Assembly (NCBI RefSeq): GCF_905475395.1
Contig: NC_058337.1
Coordinates: forward strand, 8,420,983-8,484,982
From: Chrysoperla carnea
Lineage: Eukaryota; Arthropoda; Insecta; Neuroptera; Chrysopidae
Reading direction: 5' to 3'
DNA: 64,000 nt
In this document: piece after piece, positions 20,791-34,600 of the stretch
Layout: every line of letters begins with the position of its first letter
Position numbering within the stretch: position 1 is the first letter of the stretch
Notes under the pieces: model-generated
Told to the model about the DNA's origin: nothing
Database searches by the model: none
What the model saw: the letters and a program-made list of their open reading frames with translations, nothing else
Translations under genes and position numbers: made by a program

Positions 20791-21534
20791 TAGTCATTAG
20801 GTTTAAGAAGGGGAATTCAAAACTTTTTGAAAAATCGCAAAAAAACTGAAAGTGGTAGAGTTTCTATATTAAATAACTACCAACTTTTTACTAGAAGGAC
20901 AGAACCTTATTTAAATAAAACAATAAATATCTAACCAAAATATTTAAAGGGATAAAAAAGTTGTTGGGTTCATTTTACTTTTTAACACTGAATATTAATA
21001 GATTGGAGACTTCTATCCTTTTAATCATCTTTCAATATTGAGCGGAATGTACCTGTTTGACGCCATTTTGTTTGGAGTATCTGAGGTAAAAATGGAGCGA
21101 AAATATAAATGTGATTCGTGCGCTGAAATGAATTAGAGATCTCAAAATAATTTTTTTCTCTTGTCGTAAATAAAAATAAATTTTCGCGTCAAGTGATAAA
21201 TTTCGAGATGACTGAAAATGAGCAAACTTTTTGCTAATAAAAACATAAAAATAGGAGTATGAAGAAGGAGCAAAATAAATTGATAATTAACGTAATGTTA
21301 TAAAATCATTTCCTATAACTGTAATTTAATTCAACATTTCAAACATTACAATCTGCAATGTTTTGTTAATAATAATTTATTTCATACCTTCTATATTCTG
21401 TGTTATCTATTGTAAGAACAAATCGATCGATTTCATTTTTTTAATCATGGTTGAGTAGAGAATTTTATGTCCTTTAAAGTAATGTATACAGGCAAACAAA
21501 ATATTTGCCGCACTTAACACTCATACCATATACA
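20791..21534. other. Intergenic stretch without recognised features
   Basis: AT-rich; no coding frame, RNA gene or known repeat family was found on either strand. Confidence 0.4.
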
Positions 21535-21851
21535 GGGTAAATTTAATCGAGGAAAATGTTTCAAACGAAAAATATTAGTTTCAAAAGGACACATTTTATA
21601 CCGGCATCGAATTCGACCTAAGTTCATTCAAGTTCTAAGTTCATGTTCAATTAAAACCTTACTCTGATTCATAACTGACAAACATTAGATGAATGCTTTA
21701 AATTAAAAAGTTGTTCTTATAAATAAACAAACATTTTTTGTTTGAAACATTTTTTTGAAAACGAATCATTTTTATTGGATTTATTGGAAAATTTTTTTCG
21801 AATAGGGTCTAGATTTCACAGAAACTCAATTTTGGGTAAAACTTTTCAGTC

Positions 21852-22970
21852 CGTTTTTTGGCATTTATAGACTTCGAAAAGGCGATCGACTCCATCCACA
21901 AAAGTGCAATCTGGAAAATCGTGAAAGAGTACGGCATACCAGAAGAGCTAGTAAACATCATCAAGGAAACTTATGATGATTATTATGAATACCAAGTGAT
22001 ACACCAAAACAAACTCACTGACCCATTTCCCGTCAAAACGTTTGTAAAACAAGGCTATTTGCTGTCACAGCTATTTTCTGCTTTGATGGTTCTGGACAAA
22101 GTTATGAAGAAAATCAATGAAAACAAACGCAGAGGAATGAGGTGGAAGATGACTGACAGACTCGAAGACATAGATTATGGCGATGATTTATGCCTTCTTT
22201 TGCACAACATCAACGATATGAAATCCAAAATTAAAGATTTAGAAGAAGAAGGGAGGAAAATGGGGTTAAAGATCAACGGAGAAAAACTCCAAAGAAATGA
22301 GAATTAACAACAACAATAACGGAGGCCTCGAAGTTAACAGCGGGAAAATAGTAAGAGTGGTAGAATTCCAATACCTGAGTAGTATATTTGCGGAAAAGTG
22401 CGGTACCGACGAAGATGTGGTAAAAAGAATTAATAAAGTAAAAACAGCACTTGTACAGTTACAACCAATATGGAGATCATACCAACTTAGAAGGCATACA
22501 AAACTGAGAATCTTCGAAAGCAATGTTAAATCTGTATTGTTGGATGGATGTCAAACCTGGAAAGTTTTCAAATTAATAGCAAGGAAACTAAAAACTTTTA
22601 CAAACCGTTGTCTTAGAAACATACTTTATATCTACTGGCCTGGAAGAATCTGCAATGAAGAGCTATGGAACATATGCCAACAAACACCAGTGAATATCAT
22701 CATAAAACACCGTAAATATGGGTGGATTGGACACGTGATAAGAAAGCAAAATAACATTGCTAAAGAAGCACTGGAATGGAACCCCCAAGGAAACCAAAAA
22801 TAAACCGCTCTCGACACTCCCGGCGAAGAACAATAGACAATAAAGTAGCCGAATAAAACAAGTATTGGGAAGAAATCAAGTCAAAGGCGCAAAATCGAAT
22901 TCGATGGCGATCCTTTGTTGAGGCCCTAAGACCCCCTCGGGATTAAGCGTCGTAAGTCAAGTAAGTAAGT
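21852..22970 (+). pseudogene. 5'-truncated LINE: reverse transcriptase C-terminal half and 3' end
   Basis: The first frame (21852-22307) starts inside the RT domain (AFIDFEKAIDSIHKSAIW), keeps PFPVKTFVKQGYLLSQLF and a YGDD catalytic box (DYGDDLCLL), then shifts near 22300. The second frame (22297-22803) has EFQYLSSIF, GTDEDVVKRINKVKTAL, HTKLRIFESNVKSVLLDG and YGWIGHVIRKQNN. The last part (22804-22950) decodes in pieces to RWRSFVEALRPPRD. It ends in AAGTAAGTAAGT, a short repeat tail. This wording fits a non-LTR element of the endonuclease-RT type widespread in invertebrates; the exact clade is unsure. Truncation and frameshifts make it inactive. Confidence 0.88.
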
Positions 22971-23079
22971 CTTTTTTTCACATTTTTAATACCGCGGAGC
23001 TAAGATCTTAAAAATATTATCGGATATAATATTTAAAACTATCTAGCTGGGAAATTGAGTCATCATAACGATCGCACTA

Positions 23080-23225
23080 ACCGCCAGTCCGCCACCAAAT
23101 TAGCAAAGAGTAACATTCACTAGCTAATTCTTACTGATGATGACTACTTGGTAGTCGAAAATACGTATTTTAAAAATACAAAAAACTGATCTAGGAAATT
23201 GGGGCAAAAATCGAAATTTATTCCC
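23080..23225 (+). ncRNA. Hammerhead-ribozyme-like core within a dispersed repeat, copy 1
   Basis: CTGATGA at about 23137 is followed by GACTAC, a short loop, GTAGTC and GAAA, i.e. the hammerhead core CUGAUGA - stem II - GAAA with a perfect 6-bp stem II. A near-identical copy lies reversed at 53430-53600. I could not place stem I, stem III and an NUH cleavage site with confidence, so activity is open. Penelope-like elements are known to carry hammerheads, but no Penelope coding sequence was seen here. Confidence 0.4.
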
Positions 23226-24603
23226 AATGAGTGTATTTGATGTATATGTATATCAAAAAGGGATTAAGAGTGCATATTTGAAATGAATGTTAAACAGCTC
23301 CTACACCAAACCCTGTTTAAAAATTCGCAAGAGTTAGAAAAAACAACAAAGAGTTATAAAAAAAATTATATATTTGAATATAAAATAACATACAAATATA
23401 TATGTCAACAAATTAAGTACTAAATTCAATAATTTAATAAAAACTCTTAAAAATAATATTCTATTTAGGATTTTGTAAAAATTTAAATACAAAATATAGG
23501 TACCAATGTTTGGAAAATAACATCAAATATTATCTCATCAAGTTTATAATAAATTGTGATGTTCGATAATTCTTTTTAAGCACCTAAGTACACTATTATT
23601 CATAAAATTATAAACTAACCACAAACTTAAATGAAATAATCAACTACTTAACTAATATTTTGTTTGTTTTCTTTCTTTTAATTTATGTGATCAACCTTTT
23701 TAATTGTTGCTGCTCAATTTAGTCATTAGACCAAACTGGCATTAGCATCACAGATTATAATTTTTTATTTAAAACAGATATGCAACTCCCTGAGAAATGT
23801 TTACTATTTTTAGTTCTAAGAAGGTGCCTTACTCCAGATGGCTCTACGTACGATTAAATGATTGGGCCATCTATTAGTTTGGAGAATAATTTACCTATTT
23901 CAATGGTTTTTGGGGGAAAAAATATTTTATATATCAAATTAAAATTCATTAAGTTTCTTTGTGTGTATTTCCAATTGATTGCGTTTATTTACTTTCTTTG
24001 GACCATTTGTGTAGTGACTTTATTTAAGTGTTTAGGCCGTTTTCATTAACTAATTAGTGTAATTTAGTTTAGATCGTTTTAGGTGTGTTTATATATATTT
24101 TTTCTGATTTTTTTATAGTATGTACTGAGTATTTTAGTGCTTAGGTCTTGTTAATCGTGTTGATTACTTTTAGGTCTTTTTAATTTGTGATTATTATTGA
24201 CTATTAACGAAGTAAAATGGTTAGACATTGCATTCACCTTACACCAAATTAGTAAATAATAATTTTAAATAGGTTAATAATAAAATGAATGCTATTTTGT
24301 TTCAAATATTGCAAAAAATTATTATTTTATTTTATTTTACTTGTTATTTTATTTAAAAAACCTCACTTTATTTTATTTGAAGACAAATAAGTACAAAAAA
24401 ATTTAAAAAATGATAAACTGAATAGAAATAATTCAAATAATACCTAATTCCCACCATTTAAAAAAAAAAAAAGTTCACTTAAAGTGCCTTACTCCAGGGG
24501 GCTTTTTGAACAACATTTCATGTTCAGTAGAGTTGCCTATCTATTTAAGTAATAAACTCGTTGACGTTATAGTTATATAGACTGAGTGCTAAACGATTTT
24601 AAG
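23226..24603. other. Intergenic AT-rich stretch
   Basis: No coding frame. The string GTGCCTTACTCCAG occurs at about 23825 and 24484. Long runs of A and T elsewhere. Confidence 0.4.
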
Positions 24604-24873
24604 CGTGCCAACATCTGAGGTAATGGCTTAGGTCCAACCATTGTAGATTCGTAAGAAAAAATTTAAAGTGATACGTGATAAGTATTTTTTTAAGTCATAA
24701 AGCGAAAAAGTTCAATGAAATCACGATGTTTTATGTAAAACATTTTGTGATATGAAAATTTGACATTCAATGTATGCGTTTTTGATAAATGTCCTTATAT
24801 TCTTTTGATAATTGTATTTTTTTTTAATAAATATCCCTAGCTGACCTAAGCAATTACCTCCGATGTTGGCACG
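24604..24873. mobile_element. MITE with 33-bp imperfect terminal inverted repeats
   Basis: CGTGCCAACATCTGAGGTAA at the left end pairs with TTACCTCCGATGTTGGCACG at the right end, and the match continues to GGCTTAGGTC/GACCTAAGC. It is 270 bp with no coding sequence. No target duplication was recognised. Confidence 0.65.
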
Positions 24874-25205
24874 TTTCTTACTGTACGGAAAGATAGGCGA
24901 TGCTTAGTCCATATAAAACTAAAAAGTCAATGAATAAACTATAATCTGTGGTTGGTATACTCTAATGTACACAGGTAAACTACTGTACATCAATTGTGAG
25001 GCAAGTAAATCTATACAGAAAAACAAGTGTACATCTATTAAGATATAACTAGATCTATTTGATCCCAGTTTTACAATTTTTTTAATCAAAAGAAATCATC
25101 GAAGATATCCTGATATAAAATCCAGTTTTTCCCGGACTGTAGTCGTAGTCTGCACCAGTAAGTACATCACATCATTTAAATAATGTTAATAATTAAATTG
25201 TTATG
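24874..25205 (-). other. 3' flank of the FATP gene
   Basis: Short AT-rich sequence after the FATP stop codon; no second gene is present. A polyadenylation signal could not be chosen with confidence. Confidence 0.35.
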
Positions 25206-25672
25206 TTATAATCTTAATTTGCCTGTATTAATTTGTTCATAAATATCGTTTGTTAATGGTGAATAAACGCCATTTGAATTCATATAGTATAGTTGATCAC
25301 TGATCGTGTTTGGATTGAAACCTTCTTTTTGTAAATCAACTTTTTTTAGTTTATATGTGCCAGTTAAATCTAATTTATTTAAAATTCTAATGATTTGAGG
25401 TCGAGCATACGATGGTAATTCTTTACTCACACCACTGGCAAGTAACTCTAAATTTAATGTATTGTTTGGATCATAAATAGCTGCCATGCCAGCCCGACCT
25501 TCTTGACCATGTATTTCAACACCATACACAACAGCATCTTTGTAATTTATTAAATTACTGACAACAGCTTCAACTTCACTTGTTGATACATTTTCACCTT
25601 TCCATCTAAATGTGTCACCAGTTCGATCTTTGAAAAATAAGTAACCAAATTCATCAGCTACTAAAATATCAC
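25206..25672 (-). CDS. Fatp: FATP terminal exon (C-terminal domain, FATP signature)
   Basis: Follows ATTTTAG with the second and third bases of a Gly codon, then DILVADEFGYLFFKDRTGDT and the rest of the signature, EGRAGMAAI, ELPSYARPQIIRIL and TGTYKLKKVDLQKEGF, ending GKLRL and stop. Confidence 0.94.
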
Positions 25673-28600
25673 CTAAAATAAAAAAAAAAAAAAACACATG
25701 AAAATATCGACCGACTATAATAGATTTAATTGTTTAAGGATGTACGAGCGCCAGGGAAATTTTGGATAAAAGGCTATCAATTCTGAAAATTTTAGTGGGG
25801 ATTGCCCGGTTATTTAAGTAGATAAATGACTTCAAAAATTCGCATACTTAACATTAGTATTATGGTTAAATGGTAGATGGATGATATGTTTTCATAGATT
25901 TCTCCAAAACTAGTCGGTGAAAATTCTCCAGTTTTTTTATGAATTGCGTACCGCTCAAGGTGTTCTTTGGATTATTTGAAGAATTTTTGCTCAATAGAAA
26001 GCGATAAAATAAAAAAAAATGTATAGAAGCGCCTTCTGGTGGCACTCAAAAATAAAAATAAATGCCAAAAATGTTATTGAGGACTCCCGAGTAAAAACAT
26101 TCATTGATGCGACTACTAGTATATAGAAATTCATAATTACCAGATAAAAAGGCTGAATCGCCTTTTTTAAATACATCTCGTACGATTTTCTTTTCAGATG
26201 CTTTTTCATCAACATAACCCAAAAATGCTCGTGATGGATCATTTTCAATAATTTTTCCAATAAATACCCCGGGTTCATTTGGTTTACAGGACATACATAG
26301 GCCATTTGACCCACGGATTGGTTCACCTTCTTCATTCACTCGAATAATAGATATTGGATAAAATGATGGAGCGATTCTTGATACGAAACCAATGGCTCCC
26401 AATTTGTTGTCAATGTTTACTGGAATTTAAAAAAAACATTAAGTGTTACTTATTAGACTCATTAATATAAAAACAATGAATGCAAAACTTCCCTTATTGG
26501 CTCAATGAATATTTTTGTATTCATTCAAGGCATACCTATATTAAAATTAACGGCCGTCGACATCAAACAACTTGTGTTATATCGCATGTTGTATAGTCTA
26601 GTCAACAAGTTCAAATTGATGAAATATAGAAATAATAGTCTTAAAAATACGTGTAAGAGCTCGTTAGATTCGGAATGATGTCTAGAAAAATGTACTAGCA
26701 GCGTTTTTCACGACATAATAAATTTCAAAAGTTATAAACAATTAAAGATGAAAAAAACAATTTTTATTTCGTTTTCCGCCAATATTTCATAAAATACTAA
26801 TGTTTAAAAAAAAAAAGATTCTTAGACAGAAAGAAATTTCCAATAAAAAATCTCCACTACCGGAACTCTATCTCCATTATTTATAATTTTAGTTTAATGC
26901 TGAAAATAGATCTTTTTGCGTCATTCATCAGATTGTTGTATTAGTGTCAAAAAAAACGAGTATCTATCTCACACTAAATATAGCAAAACTGTTTTTATTT
27001 TTTCATGATAATTTTAAAGTTGCAGAATTTTTAAACTTTTCAAAAAAGAAACGAAAACGCCCGACAAAAAAAATGTTCGTAAAAGATCGTTTAACGTCAT
27101 AATGTTAATTAATAATTGTATACAGTGTATACTATTCAATTAACATTATTACGTCACAGCGATGTTTTAACATTCTTTTTGTCTAGCGTTTTCGTTTCTT
27201 TTTTGAAAGTTTAAAAATGTATGTAACTTTAAAATTATCATTAAAAAATAAAAACAGTTTTGCTATATATAATCTTTCCATTTTTCTCAAAAAAAAGAAA
27301 ACAATTTAAAAAAAAAATTGAAAAATTAACTTAAAGATAAATTTCCAACGGTACTAAATTATTTAAAATGTTCAGAACACAAACTTAGCCACAAAAAAAT
27401 TGAACCATCCCACTTGTGGAAATGTTACAGGACTCCACTGTTCCGCTTTACCGTTTTGATAGCAAATTTTAGGTAATCGTTCCATCCCGTGAAGAATGAG
27501 AACGAGATCCGCCTAACTTTTCACCCCTTCTTGGACCATGTCTTTATACGCATGGGTCAAGGGCTGGGTATCTATCTGGTGCGAGGGTTTAGGGACCTAG
27601 AATAAAGGAATCGACCCCTCTTGGTCAATATGCGACGATTTTTCAATCGGAAATCTTCGCCCTATCAGCATCTTCTCAGATAGTCAGGCCACTCTTCCGG
27701 CCCTGGAAGCGACAGGATTTAGATCAAAGATAGTCTATGAATGCTTCGAGCAGCTGAATCACCTGGCACTGAACAACACATTCAGGTTGATCTGGGTTTC
27801 GGGTCACTCTGGCGTTAAAGGGAATGAAGCAGCAGACTCGTTGGCACGAGAGGGGTCGTCTCAAACGTCCTTTCACCTGAACCTGTCATTCCCATAGCAA
27901 GATGCTCTGTAATTTACCGAATCAAAGAAGTGCTACGACAAGCCCATCTTGATTACTGGAACTTTGCGCAGGGCATGCAACACGCCAAACTGTGTATAAC
28001 CACAGCAAGGCCATTCGACTGTGATCGCCTGAAACTTACTAGAGTACAGTTGAGAAGGGTGTTGGATCCCACTTGTAGAGCCTGTATGGAGAATAACGAA
28101 ATCTCTATACATGTCATTTGCACCTGAAGAAATCTGCAAGGCGTTAGATTCAGAATGTTTGGGTCCGAAACCTTGGATCCAACTATCCTGGGAGAGTTTC
28201 CGACGGAGAAGCTGTGGGTTTTCTGTGTGGTGTCTGCCCTCGACAGAATCCTTTAGCATCATCCGATTTAAATAGCGCCTCCTACTCGAAGACGGCTCGT
28301 CTTCGGGTCACAGGTCGTTCTCAAGGAGGACACAAAGGACTCTTGGTCTAGGTGCTAGAGACCCACTTGCGGTACCTCTCTTTTGTTTTATTATTATTAT
28401 TATTCTATATTTCACCAATTTGAACTTGTTAACTAGACTAAACAGCCCGTATAAAATTATGAACCTGCTTCTAGGGAAACTAGACTGATAACTAATAGCG
28501 GTCACACTGCACTACTACCCTTGCGTGCAGAGAGTTGTGTTTTTCAAAACTATAATTCTATCTACCATGAGATCTTACCAATATTAGCATTGCCTTCCGT

Positions 28601-31600
28601 GGCTCCATAAAATTCCGTAACTTGTGGTATATTAAAACGATCAACAAACTCTTTCCATATTTGTGGCCGTAGTCCATTACCAAAAATAATTCGTACATTA
28701 TGCTGTTGATCTTCTGGCTTCGGTGGTACAGCTAATACATAACGACACATTTCACCGATATATTGTGCAATGGTACAATTATATTTACGACAATCAGAAA
28801 AGTATGCAGACGCTGAGAACTTTTTACGTATTACAACTGTATTACCAAATAATAATGCTTGTCCAATGGTCATACAACCTCCTGCTGTATGATACAATGG
28901 TAACGGAGTGTATAATCGATCATCTGCGGTGAATCCAGCTACATATTTAATACCAGCAGAAATAAATACAAATCGTGAATTATTAATAACAGCCGCTTTA
29001 GGTAATCCTGTAGTACCCGATGTATAAATGTAAACAAGACGATCGTTGTAGCCAACTTTATAAGTTAATTCTGGTGGTTCTGACGATGCTTCTTTTAATA
29101 GTGCATTTAAATTATGTTCTTTTAATTCAGTGGTTGATACATCCATCGATTTTGTATTCAATTGATAAAGTGCAACATTTGAATCTAACTTCTGTGCAAT
29201 ATCCTTGACAGCATCAAATAATTCAGCACCAAAAATAATAGCTTGTGATTTAGCAACATTAAATGAATGTATTAAAGATGTCTGTCGTAAATTTGTATTA
29301 ATTAATGGTATAATAACACCGAGTTTTGATAAACCTAACCACATACAAACAAATTCTGGTTTATTTTCCATAAATAATGCAACAGTATCACCCTTTTTGT
29401 AGCCATGACTTCGAAATATATTTGCTATTTTATTACTGTACTCTTCCACTTCAGTAAATGTCCATTCTGTGTCTTCATAAATAAAACATACTTTGTTTGG
29501 ATATTTAAGTGCATTTTGACGAAATATATCGGCGATGGTTAAATCTTTTTTCTCGTAGGCTCGTGTTAATAGTTTTAAACGTATAAAACGTGAGATGGCT
29601 CTGGAAAAGACAAAAAATTATTGTTAGTAAAAATGGATATAGTCATGAAAATCGGTATATGGGTTTTAATAATTTTTTTCGATATCTCTAACGCTAAGCA
29701 AAATATTAAGAATCGGCCCTATTTGTCGATTTGTAACGAAAATATGAGGTGTCTTCATCTTATAAATGCGACACACTGTAATAAATGATACCCACTCGCT
29801 TATAAATGATACCCACTCGCTTCGCTGGGTTTAAAAGTAAAGATTGATAAAGATTGCTCCCTCTTATCCCTTTTCTATAACACTCGAAATAATGGTGGGA
29901 TTGTTTTACACAGGTAAAATATATTATTACTACAAAAAAATATTTCGTACAAAAATTATTCAGATTAAAGTGGGACATTATATTCTAGTATTCTAGTAGT
30001 CATAATTAATAAAAAAATGGAATAATTAATTTAAAAAAAAAAAGAAAGTTACTTAAGGATGTTCCCTCGGCAATAATAAAAAAAATAAATTAGTAGATAA
30101 GGATCCGAATTTTTAGTATGTTATAGTTAACGAAATATATTATTGTATAAAACAAAAATTTGGGTATCTTACCGATCAATTAAGAGAGTTTTTATTAATT
30201 AAAAATACACTAAATAACATACCATCCTCATAACAGGTTATGTTATTTAGTGTATTTTTAATTAATAAAAACTCTTTTAATTGAACGGTAAGATACCCAA
30301 ATTTTTGTTTTATACAATAATATATTTCGTTAACTATAACATGCTAAAAATTCGGATCATTATCTACTAATTTATTTTTTTCTATTACTGGCGAGAGAAC
30401 ATCCTTAAGTATACTTTAGATGAATTATTCTTTCATTTATTCATGAATTTGTGGCAAAAAAAAAAAAAAAATTAATGTAAGTTCTCTATTGGAAATTTTT
30501 TCTTGTATCAAATTACAGGAGTTATTTTTTCTAAAAATAGGTTTATTATCACGTACTAAATGTAATGCAGAGAGTCCTTATAAATTTAAGGGGCGGAAGT
30601 GCCACCCACCATTTTGAGAAAAGACGTTTCGTAATCGCTGCTTTTGCAGGTAAAATTATAAATTATTTATTGCTAATTGTGTCACTATCATTAATCTTTT
30701 TTTATATAATTATTGAATTTTCATCATTTCACTACGCATACCTCTTTTTTATTAAACTTGCACCAGGTGGTTGCAACACTGAACGCGTTAAACCTTTATA
30801 AATATTAATTTTAGAAAAACAAGTAAAAGTTTTAGGAAATTTGTAGATTTAAAAGTTAAGTTATTAAAATTTTATTTTTTAAACAAATATTAAAAGAGAT
30901 ATCGGTCAAATAGTCAATAAATAAATCATCATAGTCGTATAAGTCATAAACGGTTAGTGATACAAAAACAAAAAATTTTACAAAAAGATAGGAAATATAA
31001 TTATCTATAATAAAGATTATTACCATTTTTGGTCTAAAGTGCAAGGTTACGGAAGTATAGACCAGGGCGGATTTCCTTAAAATGGAACTTCCGCCCATTT
31101 TTTTTTTTGGTAAGGATTTTGAGTATTTACATTCAGTATATTCAGTGATACTGAACCTATTTAAATAAAAAAATAACTCCTGTAATTTAATACATTATGA
31201 ACAAGAGTAACGAATGGAAAATAAAGGACCTAGGGGAATCGAAGTCCTTATAATACTTAAATATGGTAGCTAGTAGATATACGTATTTTCCGTTGCGATC
31301 GGATTATTTTTGGAAAAGCGCTTCTATCCTCAAATAACAAATCTTTTGAATTCTACATGCTTTGAAATGCGACATCCCAAATTTTTCAGAGGGGAGGAGG
31401 AGGTTAAAAATTACAAAAAAAAAATTGATCACAATAGGAAAAAAGCTTTTTCTACAACAAATAATTTAAAAGAATCTTTCGAATTTGTTTATTAATTGAA
31501 AAAAAAATTGCTATCTTCAGACATTGAATATTTGAACATTGAAAAGATGAATTTTTTTTAACAATGATAATATCAACGTTAAACAAAACAAGTGACTGAG

Positions 31601-34600
31601 TAAATTGTTTAAATACTATGTATAAAAAGTATTGAGCACGTAGTCGTTTGTTTTTTTTTACGTCGTGTAAATAAAGAAGGATAGCCACTCTTACACACAA
31701 AGTAATTAGAGTATCATTTTTCTCACTTCCTCAGTGTATATAGTATATGATGAAAAACAAACAAACAGATCCTTACTTCCTTACTAATATTATAAATGCG
31801 AAAGTAACTCTGTCTGTCTGTCTGTCTGTCTGTTACTCTTTCACGCCTAAACGGCTGAACGGATTTTGATGAAATTTGGTATGGTGATAGATGATAATCT
31901 AGAAATGATCATAGGCTATAAATAATCACGCCATCGTTCTTAGGGGGTAGGCAGTAGGCAGATAACTAAATTGAGTCAGTGATTTTTAGTCGTTTTTGTT
32001 GGGACTTTTGCTCTTTCACGTCTAAACGGCTGAACAGATTTTGATGAAATTTAGTAAGGTAATAGATGGTTACCTAAAAACGGATATAAGATCAAAATGA
32101 TCACGTCATCGTACTTAGGGGGTAGGAAGTAGGCAGAAAACTGAATTGAGTTAGTGATTTTTTTATGGTTTTTGCTGGGAGTTTTGCTCTATCATGCCTA
32201 AACGGCTGAACGGATTTTGATGAAATTTAGTTAGGTGATAGATAGTAACCTAGAAAAGGATATGGAATATGGGGGAGGGGTGAAAGTGGGAATGTTGCCC
32301 AGCAAAGCGGGTAGTTCACAGCTAGTACATAATACATGTAACGTACAAATTTTAAATATATTTACAATACCTGTATAAGACATACTATATAACGTTTCTA
32401 ACCTAATTTGCACGCTCATGGGTAAACAGTGATTGTTTATTGCTTTTCAAAGGAACATTTTTTACATTTAAAATTTTGTTTTATCTTTTACACAACCCAA
32501 TTGGTCTTTGTTGCTCATTTACGAAATTGACCTCATTTTTTGTGTCCTAAGGACGATATAAAAATTATAACTTGATACCTCTTTTCGTTTTTAAGTTATC
32601 GTGTCCACAAGCAGACGGATGGACGGGCAACCGGAAATGGACTACTTAAGTGATTTTATGAACATCCATATCAAAGCTCTGTTCGTATGAATATTTTTAA
32701 GCGTTACAAACTTGGGACTAAACTTAGTATACCTTGATATATATGAAATATACATGGTAATTTAAAAATTTTAAATTTCCTGTAGTGTCAAGGTTTTATA
32801 TACAAAGTAAAATAAAAAATTCAAATATTTAAAAAAAAAATTGCTGACCAGAACAATTTTAAATGAGTAGTTTTTTTTTTTTGATGTTTCAGAAAATGAA
32901 ACTAATAACGATGCTACTGAGTTCTGTATATGTACTTATGTAAATATAAAATGCACTGTAAATGATTTCACACAAACTTGTATCTGCGTTCAAAAATACA
33001 GTGTGTCCACGAACAGAAGTAACTATACATGTAAATTTTCTTATTTTACATTTTAATCTTTTTTTTCTCACTGCATGCATATTTAAAACTTTTAAATAAT
33101 TTATGGTGGCCAAAAATTTGGAATCACTATTTTTCTTTTAGGTAAACGCAATTAACAATTATGACTCTATACAAAATATCAAGAATATCCGTGTACTTAA
33201 ATTAAAAGTTCTCCTCCTACCATAACATATTTTTCAACCAAAACCCTAAATTTTTTAGAAACTTTATCCAGTGGATGTCCATTTATCTTCATTAACTGCT
33301 TCTGTGATTTTTTGTTTTAAAATATTTTTGATTTTTTGTTTTAACAGATTTTCATCGTCACTTATTGTCAAAATTGGAAAGTTATTCTTGAAATTTTGTA
33401 TAGAGTCATAATTGTTAATGGCGAGCTACTTTTTCTAGTAACATTTTGTCAACTTATAAACAAGAAGAGTAGTTTACCAAGAAGAAAAATAATGATTCCA
33501 AATTTTTGGCTACCCTACCTATTATTTAGAAGTTTAAAATATGCCTACATACTTTTCAGAATAAGCAAAATTTTTTATAAAGAATGACTTTTTTTCTTAA
33601 AATGCAAAATAAGAAAGTTTGCAAGTATAGTTACCTCTATGCGTGGACACACTGTACATGTATTCAATGATACCTAACATAGTACCTACGCTGATTTTCA
33701 ATTTTTTCTTTTTAACAATATGGTCTCTGGTTTCTGCCATATTATATTTTCATAACACTCGCAAGATTTTAAGACAAATCGATTGACGTAAGAATCATCA
33801 AAATCGTTATCTCTAAAGTGTCATAAAGGAACAAACATACATAAAATACGTACATGCATAGACTGATAAATACATTATCATTTTTTTGCGTTGCGCAGTT
33901 GGGTAAAAAGGCCGAGTACTGATGAGTATCTGTTTTTTATCATCTAAGGCAAAAATTATTAGTTTGAGCCTCTTTAAGGATGTATGAGCATCACAACAAT
34001 GTTTGATTTAAAGGCTCAAAATTTGTTTGTAGGTAGTCTTTTACTCAAAGAATATGTGGTTAAAATTTCAGCTTAGGTACCCGTGCAAATTTTTAAGAAA
34101 AAAGTCATTAAAAATCGATATAAAATACATTGGCTCTTATGGAGGAATCTCGAAAAACGACATATTTTGGAAGTTTTTGATAATTTTCATTTGGAATGAA
34201 TGAAAACAAATTTAAAAAAAACTTTTTAATAGAAAGTAAACATATTAGCAATGAATTAGAAAAGAAAAAAACTAAGTGTCACCGTCCATATAAGGGATGT
34301 AAGAGGAGGGTAGATTAAGGGTTGAAATTATTTTTATCTTATTTTCAACTTTGATGATGAATTTTGTTATAACTTCATGAATGTAGATGAAAAATAAGAA
34401 TAAAATTTTTCGATATGTGTCTTCGTTTTCGAAATATCGAAAGCTAAATAATTAAACAAAATTTTCAATTTTCGATATTTTGAAAATTAAGCCAGATATC
34501 GAAAAATTTTATTCTTACTTTTCGTCTTATATCGTCAAGTAATAATATAAATTTATCATCAAAATTGAAAATATCTATTTTTAAATTTGTGCCCCCACTA

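Noticed and set aside
25991..26335. Second reverse frame overlapping the FATP exon at 26141-26419
   Set aside because: Wrong frame; the spliced FATP frame is supported by conserved motifs and phase.
31800..31835. CRISPR-like short repeats (TCTG)n
   Set aside because: Simple microsatellite inside a Helitron-like element in a eukaryotic sequence; no spacers.
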